Shown here: in pieces, positions 36,450-44,583 of the stretch
Position numbering within the stretch: position 1 is the stretch's first letter
How the letters are laid out: each line of letters opens with the position of its first letter
Source of the DNA: Methanothrix sp.
Lineage (GTDB): Archaea; Halobacteriota; Methanosarcinia; Methanotrichales; Methanotrichaceae
Length of the DNA: 64,000 bases
Assembly: GCA_029907715.1 (NCBI GenBank)
Contig: JARYLI010000001.1
Coordinates: forward strand, 1-64,000
Direction: 5' to 3'
Position numbers and translations under genes: made by a program
Notes under the pieces: model-generated
Database searches by the model: none
Told to the model about the DNA's origin: nothing
What the model saw: the letters and a program-made list of their open reading frames with translations, nothing else

Positions 36450-36459
36450 CGATCAAGAA

Positions 36460-36483
36460 GATAAAAACATTTTAATTTTTATC
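36460..36483 (+). terminator. A/T hairpin terminator
   Basis: GATAAAAA (36460-36467) pairs with TTTTTATC (36476-36483) around an AT-rich loop, just after the regulator stop at 36449. The T-run within the structure suits archaeal termination. Confidence 0.5.
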
Positions 36484-36674
36484 TCGTGCCACCTGCAGAT
36501 GGAGCGAGGCGCTTTTATGCGCCCTCCAGAAATGGATGGTGGCGATCTGGATTTTCAGAGTTCTGTCATTTCCCAGCCCTGCATGTGGGGCCGGCAGTGC
36601 GAGCAGTTGGATTCAGATGCTGGGGAGATGATTAGCATGCTGTGACCTGGCCGCGCTCCGGGGACTCACAAACT

Positions 36675-36682
36675 CTTATAAC
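36675..36682 (+). promoter_or_regulatory. TATA box of the glycosyltransferase pair
   Basis: CTTATAAC is centred about 26 nt before GTG 36705, placing the expected transcript start at or next to the start codon. No ribosome site exists upstream of GTG 36705, consistent with a leaderless message. Confidence 0.5.
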
Positions 36683-36704
36683 TCCCTCATGCCATTGCCC
36701 GTAT

Positions 36705-37832
36705 GTGCGCTCAGTCAGTCTCATCATACCCACCCTGAACGAGGCGGACACGATCGGCGAATGCATAATGAGATCGCGCGCTGTTCTTCAGAGCGTTGCC
36801 TCTGAGTGGGAGATAGTTGTGGTAGACAGCTCAGACGATGAAACCCCAAAGATAGCGGAGAGCCATGGCGCCACTGTGGTGAGATCCGAGGCGCTCGGAT
36901 ACGGAAGGGCGTACCTGAGGGGCTTCGAGGTGGCATCGGGGGATTACATAGTCCTCATGGACGGAGATCTGACATACGCCCCTGAGGATATCCCCAGGCT
37001 CTTGAAGCTGCTCGACGAAGGCGCGGACCTGGCGATGGGCAGCAGGCTTCGCGGCAGGATACATCCAGGGGCGATGCCGGCGCTTCACAGATACATTGGG
37101 AATCCGGTTCTCACCTGGATCCTCAACCACCTCTACTCGATCAGGGTATCGGATGCGCACTGCGGGCTCAGAGCTATAAGGAAAGCTGCTCTGGAGAAGA
37201 TGCGGCTGCGAACCGCGGGCATGGAGTTCGCCTCGGAGATGCTGGTCGAGGCATCCCGGCGGGGCCTCAGGATCGCCGAGGCGCCGATTGATTACTACCC
37301 GAGGCGAAGGGGAGGATCGAAGCTCCGCTCCTTCTCCGATGGCTGGCGCCACCTGAGATTCATGATGCTCTATCAGCCGATCCCGTTTCTGATGGCGCCC
37401 GGCGCTCTGGTCATGGCTCTGGGCATGATGCTCACCGCCGGGGTTCTCCTTGTATCCCGCTCCTCTGAGCTCAGGATGCACTCTCTCATCCTCGGGATCA
37501 TGATGCTCTTCATCGGCTACCAGACGTTTCTCGCAGGTATCCACTTCAGCATATTCGGCACCACGCATGGAATAACGAACAGCTGGCTTGCGGAGAGGCT
37601 GCTGAGCTATCATTCCCTGGAGAAGGAGATCCTTCTGGGGATGGCTTTCATAATCGCGGGCATTGCCATTGGTGGCAGGGTGCTTATGAGCTGGATCAGC
37701 GCCGGCTTCGGGTCGCTTGCTGAGGTTCAGAGCGCGATGATCGCGATGGTCCTCTCAATGATCGGGATCCAGACGATATTCTCGGGCATGCTAATAAGCC
37801 TCTTCCTGCTCACAGATGGCAGGGAGTGCTAG
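36705..37832 (+). CDS. membrane-anchored family 2 glycosyltransferase (DPM1/AglD-like)
   Basis: 375 residues. The N-terminal GT-A domain (about 1-215) starts VSLIIPTLNEADTIGECI and holds VVVDSSDDET, the metal site LMDGDLTYAPEDIP, MGSRL.G, and the GLRAIRKAAL and EMLVEASRRGLRIAE.PI.Y..R.GGSKLR segments of polyprenyl-phosphate sugar synthases. Four or so hydrophobic helices follow (about 225-370). This layout fits dolichyl-phosphate hexose synthases that charge lipid carriers for N-glycosylation. The partner gene 25 bp downstream is a family 4 glycosyltransferase, so the pair probably builds surface glycans, possibly including those on the secreted protein at 2013-3038. Confidence 0.85.
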   Translation: MRSVSLIIPTLNEADTIGECIMRSRAVLQSVASEWEIVVVDSSDDETPKIAESHGATVVRSEALGYGRAYLRGFEVASGDYIVLMDGDLTYAPEDIPRLLKLLDEGADLAMGSRLRGRIHPGAMPALHRYIGNPVLTWILNHLYSIRVSDAHCGLRAIRKAALEKMRLRTAGMEFASEMLVEASRRGLRIAEAPIDYYPRRRGGSKLRSFSDGWRHLRFMMLYQPIPFLMAPGALVMALGMMLTAGVLLVSRSSELRMHSLILGIMMLFIGYQTFLAGIHFSIFGTTHGITNSWLAERLLSYHSLEKEILLGMAFIIAGIAIGGRVLMSWISAGFGSLAEVQSAMIAMVLSMIGIQTIFSGMLISLFLLTDGREC

Positions 37833-37857
37833 AGCGTGCATTTGAGGGCAGATCACG

Positions 37858-38949
37858 ATGAGAATAGCGTATGTTTATGACGCAGTTTACCCGTGGATCA
37901 AGGGAGGCGCCGAGCGGAGGGTTTACGAGCTCTCGCAGAGGCTCGCCCGTAGGGGGCATGAGGTCCACTGCTACGGAGCCAGGTGGTGGGGGAGCGAGAG
38001 GGAGATCAAGCTGGGCGATGTGTGGCATCATGGAGTCTGCCCTCCGTATCCTCTGTACAACAAAAATAAAAGGTCGGTGAAACAGGCCCTTCTGTTCTCT
38101 CTTGGCCTTCTGAGATACCTTGAAGGTGGATACGATGTGATCGACTGCCAGGAGTTTCCGTATCTTTCATGCTTCTCAGCGAGAGTTCGCTCAGGAGGCG
38201 CATCCTTCTTCATAACGTGGCACGAGATCTGGGGCGATTACTGGATCGAGTACCTGGGCAGTTTGGGTTATCTCGGAATGGCCGTTGAGAGAGCTGCTGC
38301 GATGCTGACCGGCAGCAACATAGCGGTCTCTGAGATGACGGGGCGGGAGCTGATGAATTTCGGGGTCAGGAGCACTGTGGTCCCAAACGGAATAGATTTC
38401 ATGCAAATACAATCGATCAGGCCTGCGGATTCGGAGCACGATCTTGTATTTGCAGGAAGGCTGATATCTCACAAGAATCTGCACATGTTACTGGAGGCCA
38501 TCTCTTTACTTTCCGATGTGAAGCTCCTTATAGTTGGGGAGGGTCCGGAGGCGCCGCGGCTTCATGCCCTCGCCAGATCGCTTGGTTTGAATGACAGGGT
38601 GAGGTTCAGCGGCTTTCTCAAATATGAGGATACGATCTCTCTGATCAAGTCATCCAGGGCTTTTGTCCTTCCCTCAACCAGAGAGGGGTTCGGGATGGCC
38701 GCCCTGGAGGCGATGGCATGCGGGGTTCCAGTTGTCACGGTGCGCCACAGAATGAACGCTGCATGCGATCTTCTGACCCCCGAGACAGGAGTGATCGCGG
38801 AGCCCTCGCCGGGTTCGCTTGCGGATGCGATCCGGGCTGCGCTCGATCTCTCCAAAGCAGCAAGCTCGAGGTGCAGAGAGATCGCCAGGCGATACGACTG
38901 GGATGTTATCTGCGGAGAGATCGAGAGGGTGTATGCTGAGCGTGCATGA
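37858..38949 (+). CDS. GT4-family glycosyltransferase
   Basis: A 363-residue GT-B enzyme. The N-terminal acceptor domain opens MRIAYVYDAVYPWIKGGAERRVYELS..LARRGHEVH. The C-terminal donor domain shows VVPNGIDF, LVFAGRLISHKNLHMLLEA, LLIVGEGPE and the EGFGMAALEAMACGVPVV retaining-transferase signature. The product sugar is not predictable. It follows the membrane GT2 gene by 25 bp and shares its promoter. The leading valine-like VHLRADH stretch upstream is not coding. It probably acts at the cytosolic face on lipid-linked or surface glycans. Confidence 0.88.
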   Translation: MRIAYVYDAVYPWIKGGAERRVYELSQRLARRGHEVHCYGARWWGSEREIKLGDVWHHGVCPPYPLYNKNKRSVKQALLFSLGLLRYLEGGYDVIDCQEFPYLSCFSARVRSGGASFFITWHEIWGDYWIEYLGSLGYLGMAVERAAAMLTGSNIAVSEMTGRELMNFGVRSTVVPNGIDFMQIQSIRPADSEHDLVFAGRLISHKNLHMLLEAISLLSDVKLLIVGEGPEAPRLHALARSLGLNDRVRFSGFLKYEDTISLIKSSRAFVLPSTREGFGMAALEAMACGVPVVTVRHRMNAACDLLTPETGVIAEPSPGSLADAIRAALDLSKAASSRCREIARRYDWDVICGEIERVYAERA

Positions 38950-39033
38950 GATATCGCAGAATGGATCCTGGAATGCAAATGTGGGGATACCATCGGTATT
39001 ATTATTCATCGATCTCCCCAGGAGATCTGTTCG

Positions 39034-39921
39034 ATGATCACCATCAGGACATCAGGCGAGAAATGCATCTGTGATTTCACCTTCGATTTCTACTGGCAGC
39101 ACAGGGGCTCGCGTTTCGATCCGGATGCTGAGATCGATGGGTGGAGTTACAGGTCTCTGGTGGATGCGCTCAGGCGCGGCGAGAGCGTGAAGATTATTGG
39201 AGATGCAGGGAGCAGGCTCTGCTCCAGCATGGGCGTGGATCTGATGAGGCTGGGCGGGAGCGGTGCCGCTGTGGATGTGGGAGATGTGATTGTGGACGGG
39301 GATGTGGGCCCGAGAATGGGCATCTCGATGATCCGAGGCGCGATCTACGTCAGCGGCAGGGTCGAGGAGCCGCTTGGCAATCTCATAGAGGTGGAGAGCG
39401 ATCTCTCCGGATACAGAATGTTCGTCTCCATAACAGAGCTTCTGGAAAGGGGATATTCTCCACTGCCTCCAAATGAGCTCTCTGACGGTGTTCTCAGGAT
39501 ATCCGATGGCATAACCAGAGAGACGATAGGGGCGAGGAATGAATCTTCCGGGAGGATCGAGCTCTTCGGGAATGCAGGAATGAGCGCCGGAATTCTCATG
39601 CGCTCAGGAGTTCTCGAGATCCACGGCAGCTCGGGCAGAAACACAGGGGTTCTGCTGAGTGGTGGAACTCTGGTGGTGCATGGCGACACAGAGGATTTCA
39701 CGGCGACAGAGATGAGATCAGGGGAGATCTTCGTGAAGGGGAACGCAGGCGGTTTTGCGTGTGCAGGGATGCGTGGAGGGTATGTGTTTGCGAGGGAGTG
39801 CAGACCTGTTCCTCCCGCCAGGCCATCAACCCCCTCTCCAGATGATATCCGGCGGATATCAAAGATCTTCGGCATCAGCAGCATTCACGCGATGATATAC
39901 CGGAAGATCATCACCAGGTAG
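39034..39921 (+). CDS. FwdC/GltB-type beta-helix (GXGXG) protein, orphan
   Basis: 295 residues dominated by right-handed beta-helix turns of the GXGXG family (formylmethanofuran dehydrogenase subunit C and the glutamate synthase C-domain): VKIIGDAGSRLCSSMG, VIVDGDVGPRMGISM.RGAIYVSG, IELFGNAGMSAGILMRSGVLEIHGSSGRNTGVLLSGGTLVVHGD, IFVKGNAGGFACAGMRGGYVFA. An insert of about 50 residues (120-170) breaks the helix. No other fwd/fmd or glutamate synthase gene is adjacent, so it is not part of a recognisable complex here. It may pair with an Fwd-like complex elsewhere or act as a structural scaffold. CAGAC...T6...GTCTG (39932-39966) after the stop could terminate transcription. Confidence 0.75.
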   Translation: MITIRTSGEKCICDFTFDFYWQHRGSRFDPDAEIDGWSYRSLVDALRRGESVKIIGDAGSRLCSSMGVDLMRLGGSGAAVDVGDVIVDGDVGPRMGISMIRGAIYVSGRVEEPLGNLIEVESDLSGYRMFVSITELLERGYSPLPPNELSDGVLRISDGITRETIGARNESSGRIELFGNAGMSAGILMRSGVLEIHGSSGRNTGVLLSGGTLVVHGDTEDFTATEMRSGEIFVKGNAGGFACAGMRGGYVFARECRPVPPARPSTPSPDDIRRISKIFGISSIHAMIYRKIITR

Positions 39922-40163
39922 CATGCTCTTCCAGACCGAGAAATGTGTTTTTTAAATCCCCGTCTGGTCATAAGCTCGAGCCACCGAACAGTCTCCTGAG
40001 GGATCGGCCTCCACTGACATGATGCCTCATGATCTATATCTTGTTGGTCTCAATGAATCTCGAGTACGTAACGTCATATTGGCTCAACAGGGATTTCTGA
40101 CATTCTGAGTTCTGCGAAGCAGCTAATTTTATAATCCACATCTCACTCTCTTAGGGTGATACG

Positions 40164-40499
40164 ATGAGCGAGATGCGAGAGCTTGTCATAAACGAGGAGG
40201 AGATCCGTGACTTTCTTCTGGAGCGGCTCAGGCTTGAGGGAAAGAGCGCAGAAGCACTTGATAAGCTGAGCCTGCCGTTCCTTTTCGCGTCGGGCAGCGA
40301 GCTCCTCCGCACATACATTCTGAACGCGTCAGGTTTTGCAGCAACGCTCCCCGACAAGTACAAGATACCACAGAGAGGGTACGTCTGGTACATGTTCTCG
40401 CAGGCCGTCAGGGAGATCGAGGTGCGTCCAAAGGAGATACTGATCAGATACGAGCTCCAGGACAGCTACATGCTCCCGTTCAGGCAGTTCTACCTCTAG
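40164..40499 (+). CDS. small cytosolic protein of unknown function
   Basis: 111 residues, family not recognised. AGGGTGAT precedes ATG 40164 with good spacing, TTTTATAAT (about 40127-40135) is a TATA box, and codon use is like neighbouring genes, so it is a real gene. It is acidic at the N-terminus (INEEEIRDFLLERLRLEG), with a central aromatic patch (YKIPQRGYVWYMFSQ) and the end FRQFYL. No cysteine, signal peptide or membrane helix. It converges with the radical SAM gene so tightly that both stop codons share the bases CTAG (40496-40499). Confidence 0.65.
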   Translation: MSEMRELVINEEEIRDFLLERLRLEGKSAEALDKLSLPFLFASGSELLRTYILNASGFAATLPDKYKIPQRGYVWYMFSQAVREIEVRPKEILIRYELQDSYMLPFRQFYL

Positions 40500-41611
40500 T
40501 GCAGCCTTCCTTTCAGTTTTCCGGCAAGTGCCAGCCGACCCAGCCTGAGCTCCGCTTCTCTAAGAAGGGGCGAAGGCTCCTGAGATTCCAGCGGTGTTCC
40601 AGGCAGAGGCATGAACCTGTGGGCTCTGACCCTGCCCCCCATTCTCACTATCTTCTCCGCCAGTTCGACCGTGAGCATCTGGTCCTCCTCGCTCTCCCCG
40701 GGAAGGCAGAGTATCAGGTCGACATTCGGCACCATCTCATGATCGATGCAGAGCTCACACGCCATCTCGATATCATGTACACCATGACCTCTGTTGATCG
40801 CTCTCAGAACCCTGTCGCTTCCTGACTGCCCTCCTATGCTGAGCGTTCGGTTCGTGCAGTAGGTAGTTATGATCTCGAGCGCTCTCTCCGAGACGAAATC
40901 AGGCCGCACCTCTGACGGGAACGTGCCGAAGTATATCGGCCTCTTCAGCTCTGATAGAGTTTTGAGAAGCATCTCGACCCGTTCCAGTCTCGGTCTTAGA
41001 CCATCTGAGCCGTAGGCGAGCGCATTCGGAGACGTGAACCTCAGATCCATGTGCATCCTCGCATGGCTGAGAATCGATGGTATGGAGCGGTGGCGCATGA
41101 TGCTCCCGCAGAGCCTGGGCGTCTGGCAGTATGCGCATCCCCATGGACAGCCCCTGGTTATCTCTATTGGCGCGAGAAGGGGATGCGAGAAAGAGGGGTA
41201 TCGATCCAGATCCACGAAACCCCTGCGCTCTGTCACGACGAGCTCTCCGTCCTTCATGTATGCTATCCCCCGCACAGACCCCGGATCGCGGCCTGAGCGG
41301 ATAGCATCGATGAGTTCCGGGAGCGTCTCCTCTCCCTCCCCGATCACGACGTAATCAAAGTGCCTGAGGACCTCCTCAGGCCTTGCAGATGGATGAGGCC
41401 CGCCTGCGATGAATATGGATTTTATACCTGAACTGCGTGCTGCATCGACCTCTCTGTAAACCTCTTCAGCCTGCGGAGTCGCAATGCTGTAGAGCATTAT
41501 TCCCGGCTTTGGCGCGTGTGCAAGCCTGGCACCGCTCACGAGCGGAAGCAGAGCTGCTATCGTGTACCTGTTCTTTCTGTTCCACCTGAACCATATATCC
41601 AACCCGGACAT
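40496..41611 (-). CDS. B12-binding-like/radical SAM protein (TIGR04013-like)
   Basis: About 371 residues from ATG 41611. An N-terminal Rossmann-like B12-binding region (about 1-125: FIAGGPHPSARPEEVLRHFDYVVIGEGEETLPELI) precedes a radical SAM domain with ITRGCPWGCAYC (CxxxCxxC, about 145-156), GGQSGSDRVLRAINRGH and the LILCLPGESEEDQ strand. Such archaeal proteins are uncharacterised; methyltransfer or methylthiolation is possible. Upstream in frame, GTG 41695 overlaps the ade stop (GTGA) and would add 28 residues. That stretch is a tandem copy of the end of ade, so ATG 41611, the duplicated equivalent start, is preferred. The gene follows ade on the same strand. Confidence 0.75.
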   Translation of the reverse strand: MSGLDIWFRWNRKNRYTIAALLPLVSGARLAHAPKPGIMLYSIATPQAEEVYREVDAARSSGIKSIFIAGGPHPSARPEEVLRHFDYVVIGEGEETLPELIDAIRSGRDPGSVRGIAYMKDGELVVTERRGFVDLDRYPSFSHPLLAPIEITRGCPWGCAYCQTPRLCGSIMRHRSIPSILSHARMHMDLRFTSPNALAYGSDGLRPRLERVEMLLKTLSELKRPIYFGTFPSEVRPDFVSERALEIITTYCTNRTLSIGGQSGSDRVLRAINRGHGVHDIEMACELCIDHEMVPNVDLILCLPGESEEDQMLTVELAEKIVRMGGRVRAHRFMPLPGTPLESQEPSPLLREAELRLGRLALAGKLKGRLH

Positions 41612-41722
41612 GGCCCCGTCACCCCATGAACAGAGGTACGTGCCCGAACCCTGTTTCATGCCCTGGGCACGCCCTCCCGCCTCCATGCCCCTCACTCCAT
41701 GAACAGAGGAACGTGCCTGAAC
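41609..41722 (-). repeat. tandem duplication of the ade 3' end
   Basis: On the minus strand the end of ade plus its stop and following ATG (41722-41684) recurs slightly diverged at 41649-41609, about 74 bp on. Shared core: GGCACGT.CCTCTGTTCATG, then G.GTGA.GGG..ATG. The second copy is read in another frame and precedes the radical SAM start. Confidence 0.7.
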
Positions 41723-43407
41723 TCCCTCACATCCACAAGCCCTCTGTCTGTGATCCTGAGCTCGGGTATGACCGGCAGTGCGAGGAACGAGAGTATCATG
41801 AACGGATCCTCAAGCTCAGATCCAAGGGAGTGGGCTGCTGATATCACATTCTCCGCGTCCTCGACCACATCCTCCACGCATCGATCAGATAACAGACCCG
41901 CGATCGGTAAAGGTAAAGAAGCGAGCACTCCACCATCGACGGCAACCCATCCACCACCCATGGATATCAGGGATTCCACAGCTCTGAGCAAGTTCTCATC
42001 GTCCACTCCCACGGCCGTGATGTTGTGGGAGTCGTGTGAGATTGAGCTCGCGATCGCCCCTTTCTTCAATCCAAACCCGCTCACGAGGCCAAGTCCAACA
42101 TTGCCTGTGGCCCTGTGTCTCTCAACCACAGCGATCTTGAGGATGTCATTCCTGGTATCTGAGAGAACCTCTCCATTCCTCACAGCTGGGCGCGCTGCAA
42201 TCATCTCTGTCAGAATCTGGTTCGGAACAACGCTTATCACCCTCGCGATTCTGCCAGCAGCAGGGATCCTGAAGGACTCACGCGTGATGGGCATCCGAAC
42301 ATTCATGGTGCTCTGCAGCGGCAGCCTCTTCGACTCAGAAATCACTGTGAGCCTTCCGTCCCTGGCCACCTCCCTGCCCTCGAAGATCACGCGCTTCACA
42401 TCAAAATCATGGTCCATAACAACGATGTCAGCCCTGTATCCAGGAGCCACGGCCCCTGTCCTGCGAAGCCCGAAGTGGCGCGCAGGGTTGATCGTGGCCA
42501 TCTGAATCGCTGCGACCGGATCGACGCCGGCATCTGTGATTCTTCTTATCATCTGATCGATGTGCCTCTGCATGAGATCTCTCGGATCAAGATCGTCAGT
42601 GCAGAGCATGATGTTTGGAGTGTTGTAATCCCTGATGATCTTCACAAGATCATCAAGATTCCTCGCAGCGCTGCCCTCCCTGATCATTATGCATATGCCT
42701 GAGCGGAGCTGTTCAGTCGCCTCTTCTGCTCCTGTACACTCATGATTGTTCTCTATGAGCGCGGCAGCATACGCCTGGAGATCCCTGCCCCTCAGCCCTG
42801 GCGCATGGCCACATACTGTTTTGTTCCTCGAGGCAGCGGCCTCCAGCTTTGCGAGCACCGACTCATCTCCGTGTACAACTCCTGGATAGTTCATCATCTC
42901 CCCCAGACCCACGACCCTGGGATCCTCAAGGAGGCTGGCGATCTCGCTCATGCCCAGAGCAGCGCCTGATGTCTCCAGTGGGGTTGCAGGCACGCAGGAT
43001 GGCGCTGTTACAAGAAACCTCATCGGGATGCCCTCTGCGCTTCTGAGCAGATACGATATCCCCTCCACGCCCATCACGTTCGCGATCTCATGCGGATCTG
43101 CTATCACCGCGAGCGTACCGCGCGGGACGACGGCCCTCGCATACTCTGATGGCATCACCATGGAGCTCTCCAGGTGTACATGAGCATCTATGAAACCCGG
43201 CGCTATGAGCATATCCTCAACAGAGATCACTCTCGTGACGCTCGAGCAGTCGAAACCTGCCACGTGTCCGCCGTAAATCGAGATGTCAGCCCTGTATATC
43301 TCCCCTGAGAAGACATTTACCAGCTCGCCACCCTCCAGGAGGAGATCCGCCTCAAGCTCGCCTCTCGCTGCGGCTATCAGATCCCTGGTCCTCAAAGAAT
43401 CACCCAC
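41692..43407 (-). CDS. ade: adenine deaminase
   Basis: A 571-residue amidohydrolase-family adenine deaminase converting adenine to hypoxanthine and ammonia in purine salvage. Metal ligands: APGFIDAHVHLESSMV near the N-terminus, ADPHEIANV.G, CGHAPGLRG, and LCTDDLDP. The C-terminal Ade domain includes VGLGLVSGFGLKKGAIASSISHDSHN and VGVDDENLLRAV..L..MGGG. The full length matches the family. It is upstream of the radical SAM gene on the same strand, and its last 30 or so bases plus stop have been tandemly copied into the spacer. A MITE lies about 130 bp upstream of its start. Confidence 0.93.
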   Translation of the reverse strand: MGDSLRTRDLIAAARGELEADLLLEGGELVNVFSGEIYRADISIYGGHVAGFDCSSVTRVISVEDMLIAPGFIDAHVHLESSMVMPSEYARAVVPRGTLAVIADPHEIANVMGVEGISYLLRSAEGIPMRFLVTAPSCVPATPLETSGAALGMSEIASLLEDPRVVGLGEMMNYPGVVHGDESVLAKLEAAASRNKTVCGHAPGLRGRDLQAYAAALIENNHECTGAEEATEQLRSGICIMIREGSAARNLDDLVKIIRDYNTPNIMLCTDDLDPRDLMQRHIDQMIRRITDAGVDPVAAIQMATINPARHFGLRRTGAVAPGYRADIVVMDHDFDVKRVIFEGREVARDGRLTVISESKRLPLQSTMNVRMPITRESFRIPAAGRIARVISVVPNQILTEMIAARPAVRNGEVLSDTRNDILKIAVVERHRATGNVGLGLVSGFGLKKGAIASSISHDSHNITAVGVDDENLLRAVESLISMGGGWVAVDGGVLASLPLPIAGLLSDRCVEDVVEDAENVISAAHSLGSELEDPFMILSFLALPVIPELRITDRGLVDVREFRHVPLFME

Positions 43408-43535
43408 ATAAAATCATGCAGCCTGCAATATAGCTCTGCCCTGCAGAAGCTCGATCATAACCCTCAGAAACTGATGAATTTTAGGAGGCACATCCAGGTT
43501 GTCGAAAAGGATCATGCTGTCTGCGAAAAGTCGGT

Positions 43536-43735
43536 CGCTCTTATGTATTCAGCAACATGGAGACCATGGAGGCCGGTTGCTGAATGCGCTCATTCCAGCG
43601 CAAGGCCTTCGACTACATCGAAGGGTTTCGACAGTTTAGACTTCGTCGAAACTCTTCGACGCAGTCGAAGATAAGTCGAAACGAGCGCATGGCATGACTG
43701 CTCTCTGCGGACAGGTTATCAGATGGACAAGAGCG
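43536..43735 (+). mobile_element. MITE-like element, copy 4 (long form, 200 bp)
   Basis: CGCTCTTATG...ACAAGAGCG with perfect 8-bp duplications AAGTCGGT (43528-43535 and 43736-43743). It contains the same extra palindromic TTTCGAC/GTCGAAA block as copy 3, and a hairpin CATGG/CCATG where copy 3 has CTTGAAG/CTTCAAG. It sits between the ABC permease stop and ade. The rest of 43408-43794 holds no gene. Confidence 0.85.
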
Positions 43736-43794
43736 AAGTCGGTTTCACCATATCTCTCCTTCAACCTCGAACCTTAAAAATCGCCAGGGTGTGC

Positions 43795-44583
43795 TCACTG
43801 CGTGAGCCCGACCCGCCATCTGAGAAGCCTGTCCTCGATTATGCCCCTGAACGCCTTGTCGATGAAGAGGCCGAGCATGCCCAGAACGATCATGTACAGC
43901 AGGACGTGGTCCATCTTGTGCAGATAGTAGTAAGACCATATCCTGTATCCGAGACCGCTCGTGCTGACGCCGAACATCTCTGCCGCAACGAGACACATCC
44001 AGGCTATTCCCATCGCGATTCTTATTCCCGCGGCTATGGATGGGAGCGCGTATGGAAGCGCCACATACCGTATCAGATCCCTGTCCCTTGTCGCTCCCAG
44101 GACCATCGCCGATTCCACATAAACCCTGGGCAGGTTCCTGAACCCGACGTATGTGTTTATCAGTATCGGGAAGACGGCGCCGACGAATACTATGAATCCC
44201 GCCGACTCATGTGTGAGCCCGAACCAGACGATGGCGAATGGTATCCAGGCCAGGGGTGGTATCGGCCTGACCACCTCCACTATGGGATCGACGATCCTGT
44301 CCACGGACCTGGACCAGCCCATCCCCATGCCAAGAGGCATTGCTATGATCATGCCTGCGAGTATCCCCAGGGAAAAGTGAAGCAGGCTCACAGGCAGATC
44401 CTGAAAGAATATGTCACCCCAGCTGGAGCCGAAGGCGCTCACCACGTCGATAAAGCTTGGAAGCACAAGCGAGTCGTTCACGAGCATGGCAGAGATCTGC
44501 CATACAGCCAGCAATCCGATGAGGGGAAGGGGCTGAGCCCACTCCCTTCTGAGTTTACCGGATTCTCTGCTTATCTCACTCAC
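43795..44583 (-). CDS. ABC transporter permease, SsuC/TauC/NrtB family
   Basis: A 262-residue inner-membrane permease with about six helices. The BPD_transp EAA loop reads YVESAMVLGATRDRDLIRYVALPYALPSIAAGIR (about 155-190), and VRPIPPLAWIPFAIVWFG is the hallmark of the nitrate/sulfonate/taurine permease group. It overlaps the binding-protein gene upstream by 8 nt, so the two are translationally coupled. The ATPase normally encoded next is missing: only 51 bp separates the stop from a MITE duplication site, and the sequence beyond holds no ABC remnant. An ATPase from another locus must serve it, or the system is incomplete. Confidence 0.87.
   Translation of the reverse strand: MSEISRESGKLRREWAQPLPLIGLLAVWQISAMLVNDSLVLPSFIDVVSAFGSSWGDIFFQDLPVSLLHFSLGILAGMIIAMPLGMGMGWSRSVDRIVDPIVEVVRPIPPLAWIPFAIVWFGLTHESAGFIVFVGAVFPILINTYVGFRNLPRVYVESAMVLGATRDRDLIRYVALPYALPSIAAGIRIAMGIAWMCLVAAEMFGVSTSGLGYRIWSYYYLHKMDHVLLYMIVLGMLGLFIDKAFRGIIEDRLLRWRVGLTQ

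Noticed and set aside
41612-41695. N-terminal extension of the radical SAM protein from GTG 41695
   Set aside because: The stretch is a frame-shifted copy of the ade tail produced by tandem duplication and does not look like family sequence.
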